Assembly: GCF_016859285.1 (NCBI RefSeq)
Contig: NC_053416.1
Coordinates: 18,619,210 to 18,683,209 of the forward strand
DNA from: Xiphias gladius
Lineage: Eukaryota; Chordata; Actinopteri; Istiophoriformes; Xiphiidae
Direction of reading: 5' to 3'
Length of the DNA stretch: 64,000 nt
In this document: one piece after another, positions 52,401 through 63,930 of the stretch
Layout of the letters: the number at the start of each line of letters is the position of its first letter
How positions within the stretch are numbered: position 1 is the stretch's first letter
Notes under the pieces: generated by a model
What the model was told of the DNA's origin: nothing
Databases searched by the model: none
What the model saw: the letters and a program-made list of their open reading frames with translations, nothing else
Made by a program: the position numbers and the translations under genes

Positions 52401-55400
52401 AAGTGATTGTTGCCTAAAAGCACTGCATTCACTGCTGTACTGTCAGAAAATCCGACCTGGAAAAAACATAAGAAACAAATATTTATGTCATTACAGGCAT
52501 AGTGAGAATTTGGTCGCTTCTTGCATTATAATGGTTGTTGTTTCACAGCCCACCCTCGATTCTCAGATATACCACGTTCCCATAAACATTTGAAAGTACT
52601 GACCTGGAAGGCATTTTAACACAAATGGTTTTTATCTGCCATACTTCCGAAAAAAAGTGACAGCTTGTTCATCTCTTGAGCGGGGTTTAAATCTCTCCAA
52701 GAGATTATCATTTAAATATGGTAAAAGTTCACTGATGAGATTCAAAAGCTACAGTATCCTTTAGAAAATGGTCAGCAGTAATGTATACTGTGTATAGAAA
52801 GTGGTGTAAAACATACAAAAACACTGGCATGGTTCTGTTGAACACTGTTGACAGTGAGGTCTGTTAATTATACTGAATTAATTTGATTTTTCCAGCACTA
52901 CCGGCCAAATTGTAATTACACAAAGAGTGATTTCTGAATACTGATGACAGTGAATTTTCTTCATTGTTTTACAGCTGTATCCTCTGTAACATATTGTATG
53001 GGGGAAGTCTTTCTGAAACAGAGTATGTCACAACGCCAAAATCTACATCCAAACCCTGCACTGTTCTTCGGGGCTTGGCCTTGAGCAGCAATGACAAACC
53101 TTAATTCACCTCCATTGTACTGGGGTGGTGTCAGAAATATCAGACCGATATCTCAAACCCTCAGCAGATAAAACTGAGAGTGTGCAATGGCTAGTAGTGA
53201 AAAAAATATGCCTTTACAATTTGAGAGAACCACCCTTTAAGAGAATCTCTGTGAAGGCACCACTGTCAGAGAAACAAAATGACACCGTTTCTGAAATCTA
53301 CATTATAAAACTTTTTTGGTAGAGGACACAAATCCTAAAAGCTGAAGAGACATCCCTCTAAATACTGCTAGAGCATACTGCATATATGCAAAAGTACATG
53401 TTCCCTAGCTCCAACAGTACTTTGACCAGGTGTACCTATATTTCAATTATTACAACACTACAAGATAAAGACAAGATCTAAGGTCAGTGTTGAATCTGTG
53501 TGTAAAGGGAATAGTAACAGCAATACGATAATATCAATAAATAATACTGAATGACAGGAAAGCTACACGACAGCTCCGCCCATTGTAGCCCAAATACTTA
53601 AAATGGGAATATCTTCTTAGCATTGAGATAATTTTGGGAAACAGCAGCTGGTTGTTGTGTTGTGTTTATAACCTTTATTTGAGACTCTTGACATTGTCAA
53701 TGAAGCCAGTAAAACACAGAATGTGTAACATGCATGCATGTTCACAGGCTCTGATTTAATGCAATGATACAAATGAGCACACAAGCCAGTCCGAGTTTTA
53801 ATCTGGCATGACGTCTGCTGTGAACTACATTAAGTATGATTGTGGGAGTGTAAGTGGATCAGCAGGGCTGGTATTTGTAGTATCTGGAGCTACAGTAGTA
53901 AATTCTTTTGTACGTCAAGTAGTTTTTAAAGAAGACAGACTACGTACAAGGTTATAGTGTATTAGGTCATAACAAAATTTATTATTCATCATGATGACCA
54001 AGAGCAAATACCGCAGCCTTGATGTTGATGCCTTAAATATACCAATGCAAACGTGATTTAACAATCAAATGAGCAATGTCAATTGACATGTACCACAAAT
54101 TGCATCTACTGCAATTGGCTGTTAACTTTGTTGTCTACCATGATTTGCATAAAACTCAACACCAATGACAAAAATCTCAATAACTGTGTATGGTATTTGG
54201 GGTGAGGACTGTGGGGCGCTTTGGGTGTTTATTACCAGAAAACATTTTCTAGGCTTACAAACTTACCAATTTTCTTGTTTGTTGGACAGTGAGAGTAGCC
54301 ATATAACAAATCCTGAGATTTATAGATGTTCATGATACCATAATTTTAGTCTTTTTCAAAACGTGGTAAGGAATCAGACTCTGAAATAACGCATCAACAC
54401 TGGTATCAAACACAGGCTAATCCTGGAAAACGAAGCCCTAAGGTATGCTCAAGTCTTGTGTGGTAGAAGAATTACTAAATATATTTGTGTACCAGGAAGG
54501 AACTTTTAACTTAACTTTTGTGCCTATAAGAACTCAAAAGCTGAATAAGATAAAGCTAAAATGCATTTAAAGAGCTGTGTACACTGCATTGGAAATTTTA
54601 TCATAATTAGGGCAAAATTTAATTGTGACACACCAACTGTGACGCATGTAGCGTTACTTTTAGAGCAGAATATCAAAAAGATGGTTTTCAAGGTGAAGCA
54701 TTAAAGTTTTATACATGCTTACAACTTTGCAAGCTTTGCCTACCATAAGTGAACACAAAATATTGCTTGCATTTAGTAATAATTTATTCAATAAAATTAC
54801 TTCACAATTTATTTTGGTTTTGAAATGTAAATGTGTGCAAATAATGCGGCAGGTATGTTTCAAACTTTATACTTCACCTGTAAATAACAATATTCCATTT
54901 ATTTCAATTAACAGTGCTGCTCAGTGGAGGAAAACAATTCTTTATGTATTCTGTAATAACAGAAAAGTACACTGGGGCTCAAAACTTTCTAAATACGTTA
55001 GAATACGATCACTGAAAACAAACCTGTAATACATGAATAGGTTGAGCTGTAAGGCAAAATAAGTTTCATTCATTGTTCAGATTTATGCTCAGACCTCTTT
55101 GAGGGCAAAGTGAGTCAACTGCAGGGCTTCCCCTTTTGTATCAGCTTAATATACAAGGGAGAAGATACAAGTATGGTATAAGAAGCAAAAATAATAAAGA
55201 TTTTAATTAAACTTAATAAAACTTTATCGATTGCATTCACATGTATACTGATTGCACACTAAAAAAGCAGACAAGCAGAGTATGTTGCTCATCATTCACA
55301 AGCCTCTTCTAAGCACGGTTCAGTCTCACAACATCATAATGTAGGCCCAAGCTTCAGAGTATACCTCTAGAATGTGTATTTGATCGCTGGGGTTCTACTG

Positions 55401-58400
55401 CAGCTACGTTTTGGTCGTGTTTGAATAGACTGCAACTGAGTCTTAATGACACGGGTGTTACTAGATTTTGCACAGAGGTCACGGTTCGAAGTTGCAGCCT
55501 TTCTTCCACACCTAGGGTGTTTTACAAACTCTACATCCGGGCTTTTTGAACCATACCTATTTTCTGGATCATCGTCATCTTCTGCTGCCCACGAGGGCCC
55601 AGATTGCTCCTCATCCCCTACGGGGACAAAAAAAACATAATTTGTTCAATTAAGTTAGTCTTGTTGTTTAAACAAAGAAATAACATCTATTATACACAGA
55701 CTGCTAGGTCACAGAATCGCCTCTGTGCAGCTCATAAGTACAACATGGCACTGACAAATTCTCCTCGGACAGCCTGTGTCTAAGATAGTCGTTCCATGAT
55801 TACTATCACCTGCTTTTCTTTTCTTTTCTGTGAGACTGTCCATCTCGAACTTTACAGGTTACTCTGCTGTCTGAATAAATCTTGCCAACTTGAATCTTGA
55901 TACTTTTGCTAGCGTCAAAGCACTTCTCTTTCTTTATTGTAAAAAAGGAATTTCATTCATTCAAAGGTGGGACTAATAATATTAAGTGGTACCTCCTTAA
56001 AAGCCGTTACTGTATTACAATGCTGTAATTAATAAAATTATTATTCCCAAACATGTTTTGGACTGCAAAAAACTTATTTTTGGCCACTTGGGGGCAGCAG
56101 TAACAAGTAATTGTTACTGCAAAATACAACATTGACATATCATCACCTTTTGACTTGATATGATGAACTTGATAGCAAACAGTTCCTTATTTACACATTC
56201 ATCAGTTACGGAGCAAAATTAGCATTCATTAGGAACAGGGTTTATGTCCACCTGGTGAATGTAAGCCCAATGTTCTCTTTCTTTTAGCTCGGGTTTTTGG
56301 TCTCTACCTACTACTGGGGGAAACATCTGGCTCTTTAGCTGCTAAATGCTCCAATATATTCACCAGGTAGCCACTAGCTTATTCTGTCTGCTGCATATTG
56401 TCCTTTGTCGGGGGGGGGGTTGATTATAGTTGCTTTAACAATTTTATGCTGTGAAAAAAGGTCTATTCAGCTTCAGTCAGTTTTATTCACTGACAGGTCA
56501 CTGACAAGTTAGCATAGATCTTGATGTATAGTAATAAATATAAGACTCACCTGATGATTGGTGGAATGCTGCTGCCCCCAATAAAGCCACATCTTCAGTG
56601 ATTGGCTTCATCTTCTGATCACTTCCGTCACTCCCAGAGTCATCATCATGTTCATCTTCACTTGATGACGATGACAACTCCATTGCTTCCTGAGAAGCTT
56701 TAGTCTTAGACTTCCCAGCCTGCATCCTACCCTGCTTTCTAGCCACACCTTCCTCCTCTCTTTTGATGAGGTGAGGCTTCCCTATTGACCTCAGTGTATT
56801 CAAGTGTTGTATTTTCTTCTGCAAGTCTTGATCGTCACTGGAGGAATCTGTCCCACTTTCCCTTCGAGCTTTGACTCTTCTGTCACTTGAGTCAGACTCA
56901 GGAGAGCGGTCCAGCATCTTGCGTTTGTGGCGCATCTTCTCCGGTGAGATTGGGGTGCTCTTAGTGAGCCAAAAGAGACATTTCTTGGCCACCTTGGTTG
57001 ATGCTTTTCCACCATCCTCATCACTCTGGGGTTCATCAGAGCTTTGGGTCATAGCCGCTCGCTCAAGCAGAGCTGGAGGGACTTCGTCTGAGTCAGAGTC
57101 GTCTGTTGCTCTGTTTGCACTTTGTTCTTCAGTGTTTTTGGCTGGTACTGCACTGGGAGTTTCCTCAGGGTCAGAGTCACTGTCACTGTCTGCTGCTGAA
57201 AGAGACGATTTGGCCTTGACATCACTAGGTCGACGCAAAGGTGTCGTTTTGACACGAGGAGACCGTCTATTGCCTTGTTCCTCTTCTAGGTGTAATGATG
57301 CACTAGAGTTGTCATTGCTCATCTTGCTGTCAGTTTTTGCACATGCAACACCTGTCTCTTTATCTTCTGATACATCCTTTCCCTTTGACTTTTTATCCTT
57401 CATGTGGATGTCCTCCTCCATCTTCGGGACATGAGAGGAAGGCTCCTGCTCCATAGCTACAGGTGTAAGTTTTACTATTAGTTTTTTAGTCATGTTGACC
57501 CCTGTTTCAGGGGGCTTCGGGCCAACCTTTTGTGTCCTCGGTCTGGCTTCATGTGAATCTGATTCCATGTCCTCCCCAGGGCAGTCATGTGTATTTCTCC
57601 CATCTATGAAGCCCTTGGAGTCAGAATCATCATCCTCCAAATGTTCAGCTGCCAATTTCTGCAAGTCCCTCAAGCACCTTTCATCAGAGATATCCAGCTC
57701 TGTGTCTGTTACAGGTTGTGTATCAAAGTCATCACTAAGGAACTTTTCCCAACAGCTAAATACATCCAAGTCACTGAATTCTTCCTTAAGGCTATCCTCA
57801 AGTACTGTAAGTGATTTCCGCAAGCCTTTAACTACTGACATAAAATGCTTCAGATACAGATGGCGAACACCAGGTGTTTGTTTGTTTGTTGTCACAGTAT
57901 GAATGAAATTGATAAAAATTCGGTTTAAGGTGTTTGTTGAGTCCACTAAATGTTTAGCCTTTTTGGTCATGTCCTTCGAAATCTGCAGTGTGTTATAGTT
58001 GAACACCACATTACCATCCATACCAGTGTGATCCCATTTATCCAAAGGAATGTTTTGTGGTAAGTGTGGCAACATATCGCCATAAAGTAAAGATTTCTCC
58101 GGCTCTGCTCGGTTCCTTCTGCGCTGCTGATGCCACAGACGCTCCATGTTCTCGAGGACACTGTCACAGGCCATCACCAGGTCGAAAAGGGGCTCCGGGC
58201 TACACACATAGCAGTACCATTTGCTCTCCAAGATGCCAGAAAGCTCCTTCCTTCCCAAATTTCTTAGAATACACTTTTTGCAGAAAGCATTACTACAGAA
58301 GTCACAACAAATCAAGTTGCCTCCTTCAGCACACCATCTGCATGAGGAAAAGAAATAGGAGATAATAAAGACAGTTGCTAACAGCTTAGAACAAAGTAAG

Positions 58401-61400
58401 TGAAAGAAAATGTTTACATTTCACTTAAAACATTAAATACGACAAATCCTACCTGCACTGCTCATCCATTCCATCTCCATCCTTGCTGATGTCGTCACTT
58501 AAGTAATACTTGTAGCATGACTGACAAAACAAAACATTTTATGTACGAGTTACAGACAGCTTGGACCAAGAGTTTATTAGTAACATGCAAATGACTTTTA
58601 TAAACACTACATGTGTACTCTCAGATTCCAAAAAAAAAAAAATCAGAAGATTTTTAATGCAATGTAAATGCTTGTTAGCAAAACCTGATCAAATATCTCT
58701 AATGGCTCTTTTAAATTATTAACTTCAAATCCAGTAACATTTTAAGCAAAAGTTCGTTTCTTAAACACAAGAATTTAATAATATTAATCTGACTGATTAT
58801 AGCAGTTAAACAGATTTTGCTTAGTATGTATTATTCATTTGAATATGAAATGGCAATGACTGGATGGATAAAGTGTAAACTGACATTAGCCTTCAGACAG
58901 ATTCATCTGCATCTTTGGGCTGAAGGATCATGACAATTTCAAAATAAATGTTTACTTATAAAATTCTTCTAAACTGGTTTTCATTTACACCATTTTATAC
59001 ATGCTGTATTACTGGGGAGATAGAAATTGAAGCATCAGGGATACGGTACATTCAAATACAGAAAAGTGGACAAGATTAGGTTTTTTGTATGTTTTAACTA
59101 TTTTATTCAGTTGTATGTTTTACGTTTCTGTAAACAGAAACCAGCCAGTCTGCAATTTAAACCACGGATTATAGCAGTACTTGTCAAAATTAATGATACC
59201 CTCCTAAGGCAAACAGGTAAGAGAAACTGTTGATGTCATTCATGTGCCAAATTGCAGAGCTGCCCCACAGAAAATGAATGGAAACTTCTTAAGAGTTAAA
59301 GGGCATGACGCTCTAAGGTATTCCCTCAATGACACTGACATTTTAATTATGATCACCAATTCATGTAAACTCCACACTTCACATCTTGATAACAAGATGT
59401 ATGTTTTCCAAGTTTTCTGACTTTTGAAGTTGTACATGTTCATAAGTACCAACTGAAAGGTCTCAGATTATATTAAAATGAATCTGATTGTCCCTCTGAA
59501 AACAGAGGATTTGTTTCTGACATATCATTAAGCAGACTCACCTTGCAAATAAGTACTTTCAGAACTGGATGCCGATAGAAGGAATCTCTCTGGAAGTGGT
59601 TAACTTGTCTGCCACACGCAGTGCAACTGACAATTCCCATGTGTTCAACTCCTATGAAAGCACATCACTGTCATTACCAACAACATGGGTATAATTTTCG
59701 CTTGATGGGTTTCTTCAAAAGGTGTGAGACTGCTCTGTTAAATCTCTACTTTAATCTACCTCATTCTTCTGGTAAGATGTCCATGAGGAAGACAGCTGGT
59801 TAAAGTACAAAACCTTGGCATAAGCAGTGTGGATTGGAGGTGACACCCCTGAGCAGCTTTATCTCAGAGTTACATATCAGTGATCTCTCTCACAACAAGA
59901 TAATTACCATGCTGCATTTAGACACAAAGTGAAGTGCGTTTTCAGCTTGGTTTGACCACTGGAATGTTTTTTTCAGTCAAAGGATGAGTACCGACAAGTG
60001 CCTTCTTTTTGTTTCATTTGTTAAAAAACTGATCCAGGTGACCACTGTCAGGTCCTAATATGCAGAAGAAATGGCTGACTGACTAATCATGAAGTGATGT
60101 GCAATTTTATGACAAGCCCGCAGTGACTCACCTCCACGTCTTCTCGAGAACTCTTTCCGCAGTACACTGGATTTCCGGCTGCGAAACTCAGGACCCCTAA
60201 AGTCATCTCTTCCATTATCAACAGGTTCAGGCCTGACCAATACAGTGCCTTTGTAAAAAAAACAAAAACAAAAAACAACAACAAAAACAACAAGATACCA
60301 ACATTTAATCAAAAATATCTCATCATTTTTAATTATGTATTATGACCTAAAGCTTGAGACTGACCTAAAGACGTCTTACACCCTACAGATACTAAAAGAC
60401 AAAACACCACATTTATTATGACTGAATTGTGTCTACCCATTTTTAGTCTTGCAGTTAGAAAGAAGTACATACGGGTATCAAAGAACTAAGCAAAGATAAC
60501 AACACACTTCGCATAAGGTAGACGATACGTGTTCTAGACTGAGGCAACCCCCCAACATTTCCAAAGCCACAAAAATTCTTATGCAACACTGTACTGAAAA
60601 ACAGTGGACACTAATCAGCAACTAACGTTATTTGCACCTCAATTTGTGCAGAAAAGGATATGAGGGAGAGTAAATAATCCTATTTAGTGTAAAGGAAGCA
60701 GTGTGATAGCAGTGGGAAACGTAAAGACCTACCTTTAGGCAGTCTATTGATATCAAGGTGACCATTTGCGTTGACCGGTAAATCCAAGTCCTCACTTGCA
60801 TTTGAGTCCCCAGATTCATCCAGTCCAGAGTGTTTTATGACAACAGAAGGTTTTCTTTAATCAGTGAAACAGAAAAAATATAAGTCATGGATATCATGTA
60901 ACATTGCCCACAGTCTGGTAGTTTACTTGAAAAAGGAGGCAGGTGGTTAGCAATTGTTGGGATAATTCTGAGTTTTGTAGTGATTTCTTTTTTACCTACT
61001 TTGAATGTTATCATTTATCATTTATAGAGAACTTCAGTTGTGTGACTTTATGAACAGTAGGTTTCCCAGGCTCTTAATCTTTTTCTTTTCTGGGAGAGAT
61101 GCAACAGTGTCCTGTCTTATCTCAGAGGAGCTCTGTGTTAGGGGACAGAATGTAGAAACTGCCAATGTGTTAGTATGTGTGTGTATATTAAACGGAGCAG
61201 GTAGCTTCTTTTCTGGCAATAAATATACTTAACAAAGATGTACCAGTGAAAACTGAGTGCTAAAGTCTATGTTGTGGCTTATTTCCTCCTATTGCGCAGT
61301 ACAATTTAACTCAAAGGACATCAATGCTATCTGTGTATTATTTTTTCCTTTAGTCATAGACAGCCTTATATAGGAGTACATAGTGTACAACACTATGTTT

Positions 61401-63930
61401 TTTGCAAGCATTAAAAACCTGGACCACAAACCTAGTATAAGAAAATAGCATTGCAAAAATAATTTCATCTGACTATCAAAACTTTTGTTTCAAGATTTTT
61501 CTAGTTTAGTGTCAGCATAGACACACTGCAGTTCTAATCAACAAAAACTGTCCAAAGTCACTGGACAACAACATATTTTCACCAACTGCATCCATTATAT
61601 TATGTATTTGTGCATTAAATCTGCACAGTTTGAATATAGCTGTAATTGCATTAAGCTCTATTTCCATACATTACTGCAATGCATCTGACTCCAAAAACAA
61701 AACTTTACATGGTATATATCTAGACTGTCCTCCAATTATTTACACTAAATGAGACACAAAGTAATGATTGCATGATGCTCTGGTGCTCTAACTGCGTTTG
61801 CTGGGTAAAAATGAAATTCCAACTCACCTCCTTGAGTATTTGGTATCCACTGCCGCCTGCAAAGCAAAACAGTTTGTTAGTTTGGTGTTACTGGCAGTGA
61901 TCAGTGGCACTTTTGGTGTTAAAACTATCACAGTAATGTCAGGATCGGGAATGCTCACTCAGCAGCAGGTACTTAATTTGTTACACAAACTATGGAGACT
62001 ATGATTCATGTCAGAATGAACAGGAAATATGGATAATTATGCACCTCAGAGCAGTCAGATTACTTTTCAAAGAGCATAAACTATTTACTGAGTAGCTGCG
62101 AGAGACAATGAGAGACTGTCAGATTACATCTATGCTAAATGAGAAGTGATATACTGATGGAGATCCTGATGTAAACATCTGGTTGAATCTTTAAACAGTG
62201 AGTGGGCTGTAGCTTCAAAAGACCATGTTGGATTACATTCCCGGAAACTAAAAACATAAAGATGAGGCCAAAGTGGGAAAATATTGATTACATGTTATGC
62301 CAAACGTATGTATGGCATTTTGTGGATAGAGGTGCACTGGAAACATGGGAATGGGGTAGGAAAAAAAGCTAACCAAAGGTGAATGTTTTTCTACACTCCT
62401 ATTGATCTCCACTGCATAAACTGGACTGCTGTGTACAATATCATACTACTACCAACCCGCGTGATGTGTACAAGAGCATAGGATTGAATCAGTGTGTTGC
62501 ACAGTGCATATAGCCTGCATAACTGCACTTTGACAATGCACGTCATTTAAACTGGACACTGCCAATGGAAAACAAAGCTACCGCCTTCACTTGTCTGTAA
62601 AAACACTTGATCAGCTGAAATCAGCTGCCCTACTGTATATAAACTGTTGTAGGGTGACTGATACTGAGGAGAATCAGATATTAATCTTTACTCTTACTTC
62701 CTGAATAATTTCTACATCATTTATTATTCCCATAACTCATGCAGGCTACCTTTGAGTCAAAAGACAAGTAATTTAAAAATAAGCAGAGAAAGAGAAACAT
62801 CAACTGCATTTCTTTTTTAAAAAATGTTTTATTTGACACACACACACACACACACACAGAGGGAGAGGGACCGAGTGACGCTTTTCCCAAGTGTCTTTTT
62901 ATTTTGACAACATGAGCTCTGAATGAGCTACGATCCACAACAGAAAGAATTTAATTGAACTGTTAAACCCAAAAACCCTGTAAAACACAAGGTATTTTTG
63001 TTTATTTATTTTAGTTTTTTTTTAAGGAGTTCCACACAGAACTTTTTGAAGGCTTTAGCAGTGTTTGGCTTTGAATGTTTTTTCTGTTTGTATAGTAGCA
63101 TCTAATCTCACAGCACCATGCACGTTTTACCAGTAATTGGGAGTATCATCTTCTTCTTCATCTTCTTCATCCTCTTCATCTTCCGTTGTGTACTGACAGT
63201 TTGCAAACACCTTTTAGTTGCATAAACGCAACCTTCTGGTGGTAGTAACACGTTACTTACTACCAGGCACCGGTAAAAATCAAGAAAAAATATATTTTTT
63301 AAGACAAGACAGTCGCATAAACTATTTAATTTTTTATAATTTATTGACTGCCCGAAAATTAGAAATTCGAAACCATCCGTCCCTTTATATATAAGGTTTT
63401 ATCCTATCTGTTTTTTCTTTTTCCTTTGACTGGAATTCTAACCTGAAAAGTGGCACAAATGGTGTTATTACAGCACCACTGACATTGTAGGAGAGTCTTT
63501 GTAAAGTTAAACTTTTTTTTTTTTATATCATAGGCAAGGGCAAGGGTTCACTGGTGTGTTGGCAACAGTATGTGAATTAGCCATTGGTTCATTCATAAAA
63601 ACTAACTATGGACATCATTATGCACTTTTCAGGTTTTGCATGCAGGTTTCATGTATCCACTGACAACAAAAATTGCTTGATACAATTTACAACTAAAGCT
63701 ATTCACTTTAATTTGGTCCCGGTTTAATAAGCTTTAGTGTGGCATTGTTGTACATTTCTGAATGTGACCAAATTTTCTGCTGGACCCAGTTAAAGGGTTA
63801 CTGGCACCATTACTAGAAGCAATTTACAAGTCATGACAAAGGATATGACACAAACACCAAGAATGTTCGATTACCTCAAATGCAGTATGACCTGTTGAGT
63901 TTCCCACAGAGCAGCTCCGGTTTGTCAGAC
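38953..63930 (-). CDS. atrx: ATRX-type SNF2 chromatin remodeller (33 exons seen; 5' end off window)
   Basis: Exons, 5' to 3': 63930-63875, 61856-61828, 60854-60733, 60248-60132, 59651-59542, 58520-58453, 58337-56551, 55617-55557, 50813-50659, 50445-50269, 50182-50074, 49486-49390, 49227-49045, 48865-48721, 46771-46662, 46362-46219, 46075-45898, 45775-45638, 44264-44089, 43969-43852, 43048-42918, 42806-42757, 42576-42482, 42396-42237, 42131-42040, 41836-41731, 41609-41432, 40989-40798, 40671-40528, 40372-40301, 40208-40113, 39263-39135, 39045-38953. All join in frame, giving 1871 residues (human total about 2490). The order is ADD zinc-finger domain, a long acidic/serine region, a DAXX-contact-like segment, then the SNF2 motor. 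The protein deposits H3.3 with DAXX and remodels heterochromatin in the nucleus. The large exon is shorter than in human. The C-terminus stops about 20 residues after the [17 protein letters not shown] helix and lacks the Gln/Pro-rich mammalian tail. It is either the orthologue or a fish paralogue. Confidence 0.93.
41930..42030 (+). repeat. Short fish retroelement tail in an atrx intron
   Basis: (AATTC)n-like repeats run into TTTTATTTATATAGTGCCAA, then ATTATCTCAGGGCACTTTTC. This closely resembles the widespread teleost sequence ATTTATATAGCGCCAAATCA..TTATCTCAAGGCGCTTTTC. It ends close to the exon boundary at 42040. Confidence 0.7.
43380..43648. repeat. Compound (TA)n/(CA)n satellite array in an atrx intron
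   Basis: About 270 bases alternate short ATATATAT blocks with ACACACA blocks, with a higher-order period of roughly 30-40 bases (e.g. ACATATATATACACACAC repeated). It begins with plain TATA and CA runs and ends at ATATATCATGACAAC. It lies between exons 43852-43969 and 42918-43048. Confidence 0.95.
44350..45610 (+). mobile_element. Degraded Tc1/mariner-like transposon
   Basis: In an atrx intron, opposite to atrx, translated fragments in changing frames read [16 protein letters not shown] (helix-turn-helix part). Further on there is a [18 protein letters not shown]-type block near 45285-45345. Next comes [20 protein letters not shown] near 45460, and then ..[10 protein letters not shown]-like debris at about 45530-45565 with a stop in it. 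Many stops and shifts show it is a dead copy. No clear terminal inverted repeats remain. Confidence 0.75.
47020..48472 (+). mobile_element. Tc1-like transposon with broken transposase and asymmetric ends
   Basis: It lies in the atrx intron 46772-48720, opposite to the gene. The N-terminal transposase part (47182-47424) has a paired-like HTH ([19 protein letters not shown]) and the GRPRKTT motif. The catalytic part (47706-48098) has [23 protein letters not shown] (second Asp) and [11 protein letters not shown] (Glu). A stop at 47646-47648 falls just where the first catalytic Asp block is expected, and the two ORFs are separated by frame breaks, so it is not functional. ACATTTTCAGAGGCTCAAAA (from 47020) is repeated inverted at 48254-48282. 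To the right the terminus continues about 190 bases to TCCAAATACTTATGGACCTA, but the matching outer left end is missing. Confidence 0.88.
48570..48690 (+). pseudogene. Inverted duplicate of an atrx helicase exon piece
   Basis: The plus strand here reads GGGTCAGCGAGTTCAAGAAA (48595-48614), continuing with GACAACATGGGAGAG.ATAAAGT and TTCAAAGCAGTTAAAATGTG. This is the same sequence, near-identical, as the minus strand of atrx exon 46219-46362 and the start of its downstream intron (about 46185-46295). The copy has TGATAG where the exon has TGGCAA, a stop in place of W, so it cannot code. It sits about 100 bases beyond the right end of the Tc1-like element and ends 30 bases before the exon at 48721. 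Confidence 0.85.
50814..55556 (-). other. 4.7-kb atrx intron
   Basis: This is the largest atrx intron seen, between exon 55557-55617 and exon 50659-50813. No second gene could be supported. It contains a T-run of 24 at 51309-51332, several minus-strand AATAAA hexamers (e.g. at about 51231, 54784 and 54897), and AT-rich sequence resembling a long 3' UTR. The first 187 bases after the donor are open in the atrx frame, as listed separately. Confidence 0.6.
55370..55556 (-). other. atrx: Open read-through of atrx exon into its intron
   Basis: If the donor at 55556 is not used, the atrx frame stays open for 62 more codons (starting [20 protein letters not shown], ending RTPAIKYTF) to a TAG at 55367-55369. 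The extension is strongly basic. This would give an ATRX protein with the ADD domain and acidic region but no motor. The reading is from sequence. Its use is inference. Confidence 0.45.
56165..56410. repeat. Dispersed repeat, family C, copy 2
   Basis: CCACCTGGTGAATGTAAGCC, CTTTTAGCTC, ACATCTGGCTCTTTAGCTGC and TATTCACCAGGTAGCCACTA align with 18925-19190 in the same orientation. It lies in the atrx intron between exons 58337-56551 and 55617-55557, starting about 140 bases after the large exon's donor. Confidence 0.75.
58190..59651 (-). other. atrx: ADD domain exons of atrx
   Basis: The exons read [20 protein letters not shown], then [20 protein letters not shown] and [20 protein letters not shown], then [12 protein letters not shown]. 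This is the GATA-like finger followed by the imperfect PHD finger. The zinc-binding cysteines expected from human ATRX are present. In human ATRX this domain reads histone H3 tails unmethylated at K4 and trimethylated at K9. Confidence 0.92.
61857..63874 (-). other. 2-kb atrx intron near the right edge
   Basis: It lies between exons 63930-63875 and 61856-61828. It has a (CA)12 run at 62836-62859 and an acidic-coding GAA/GAT tract at 63120-63196, listed separately. Nothing else is recognisable. The smaller introns 60855-61827 and 58521-59541 also show no feature. Confidence 0.6.
63120..63196 (-). other. GAA/GAT-rich tract with a short acidic reading frame
   Basis: On the minus strand, after a CTGTCAG that could act as an acceptor, one frame reads [19 protein letters not shown] followed by a stop. 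It looks like the C-terminal end of an acidic protein but has no recognised parent. It is equally well a simple trinucleotide-like repeat. The function is unknown. Confidence 0.3.

Noticed and set aside
51200-55300. Possible nested minus-strand gene 3' UTR inside the atrx intron
   Set aside because: The sequence looks like a 3' UTR, but no coding exon of another gene was found. I kept only the atrx read-through idea.
56871-57434. 187-codon plus-strand frame
   Set aside because: It is the shadow of the large atrx exon on the opposite strand, rich in Ser/Leu because atrx is rich in Glu/Ser/Asp codons there.
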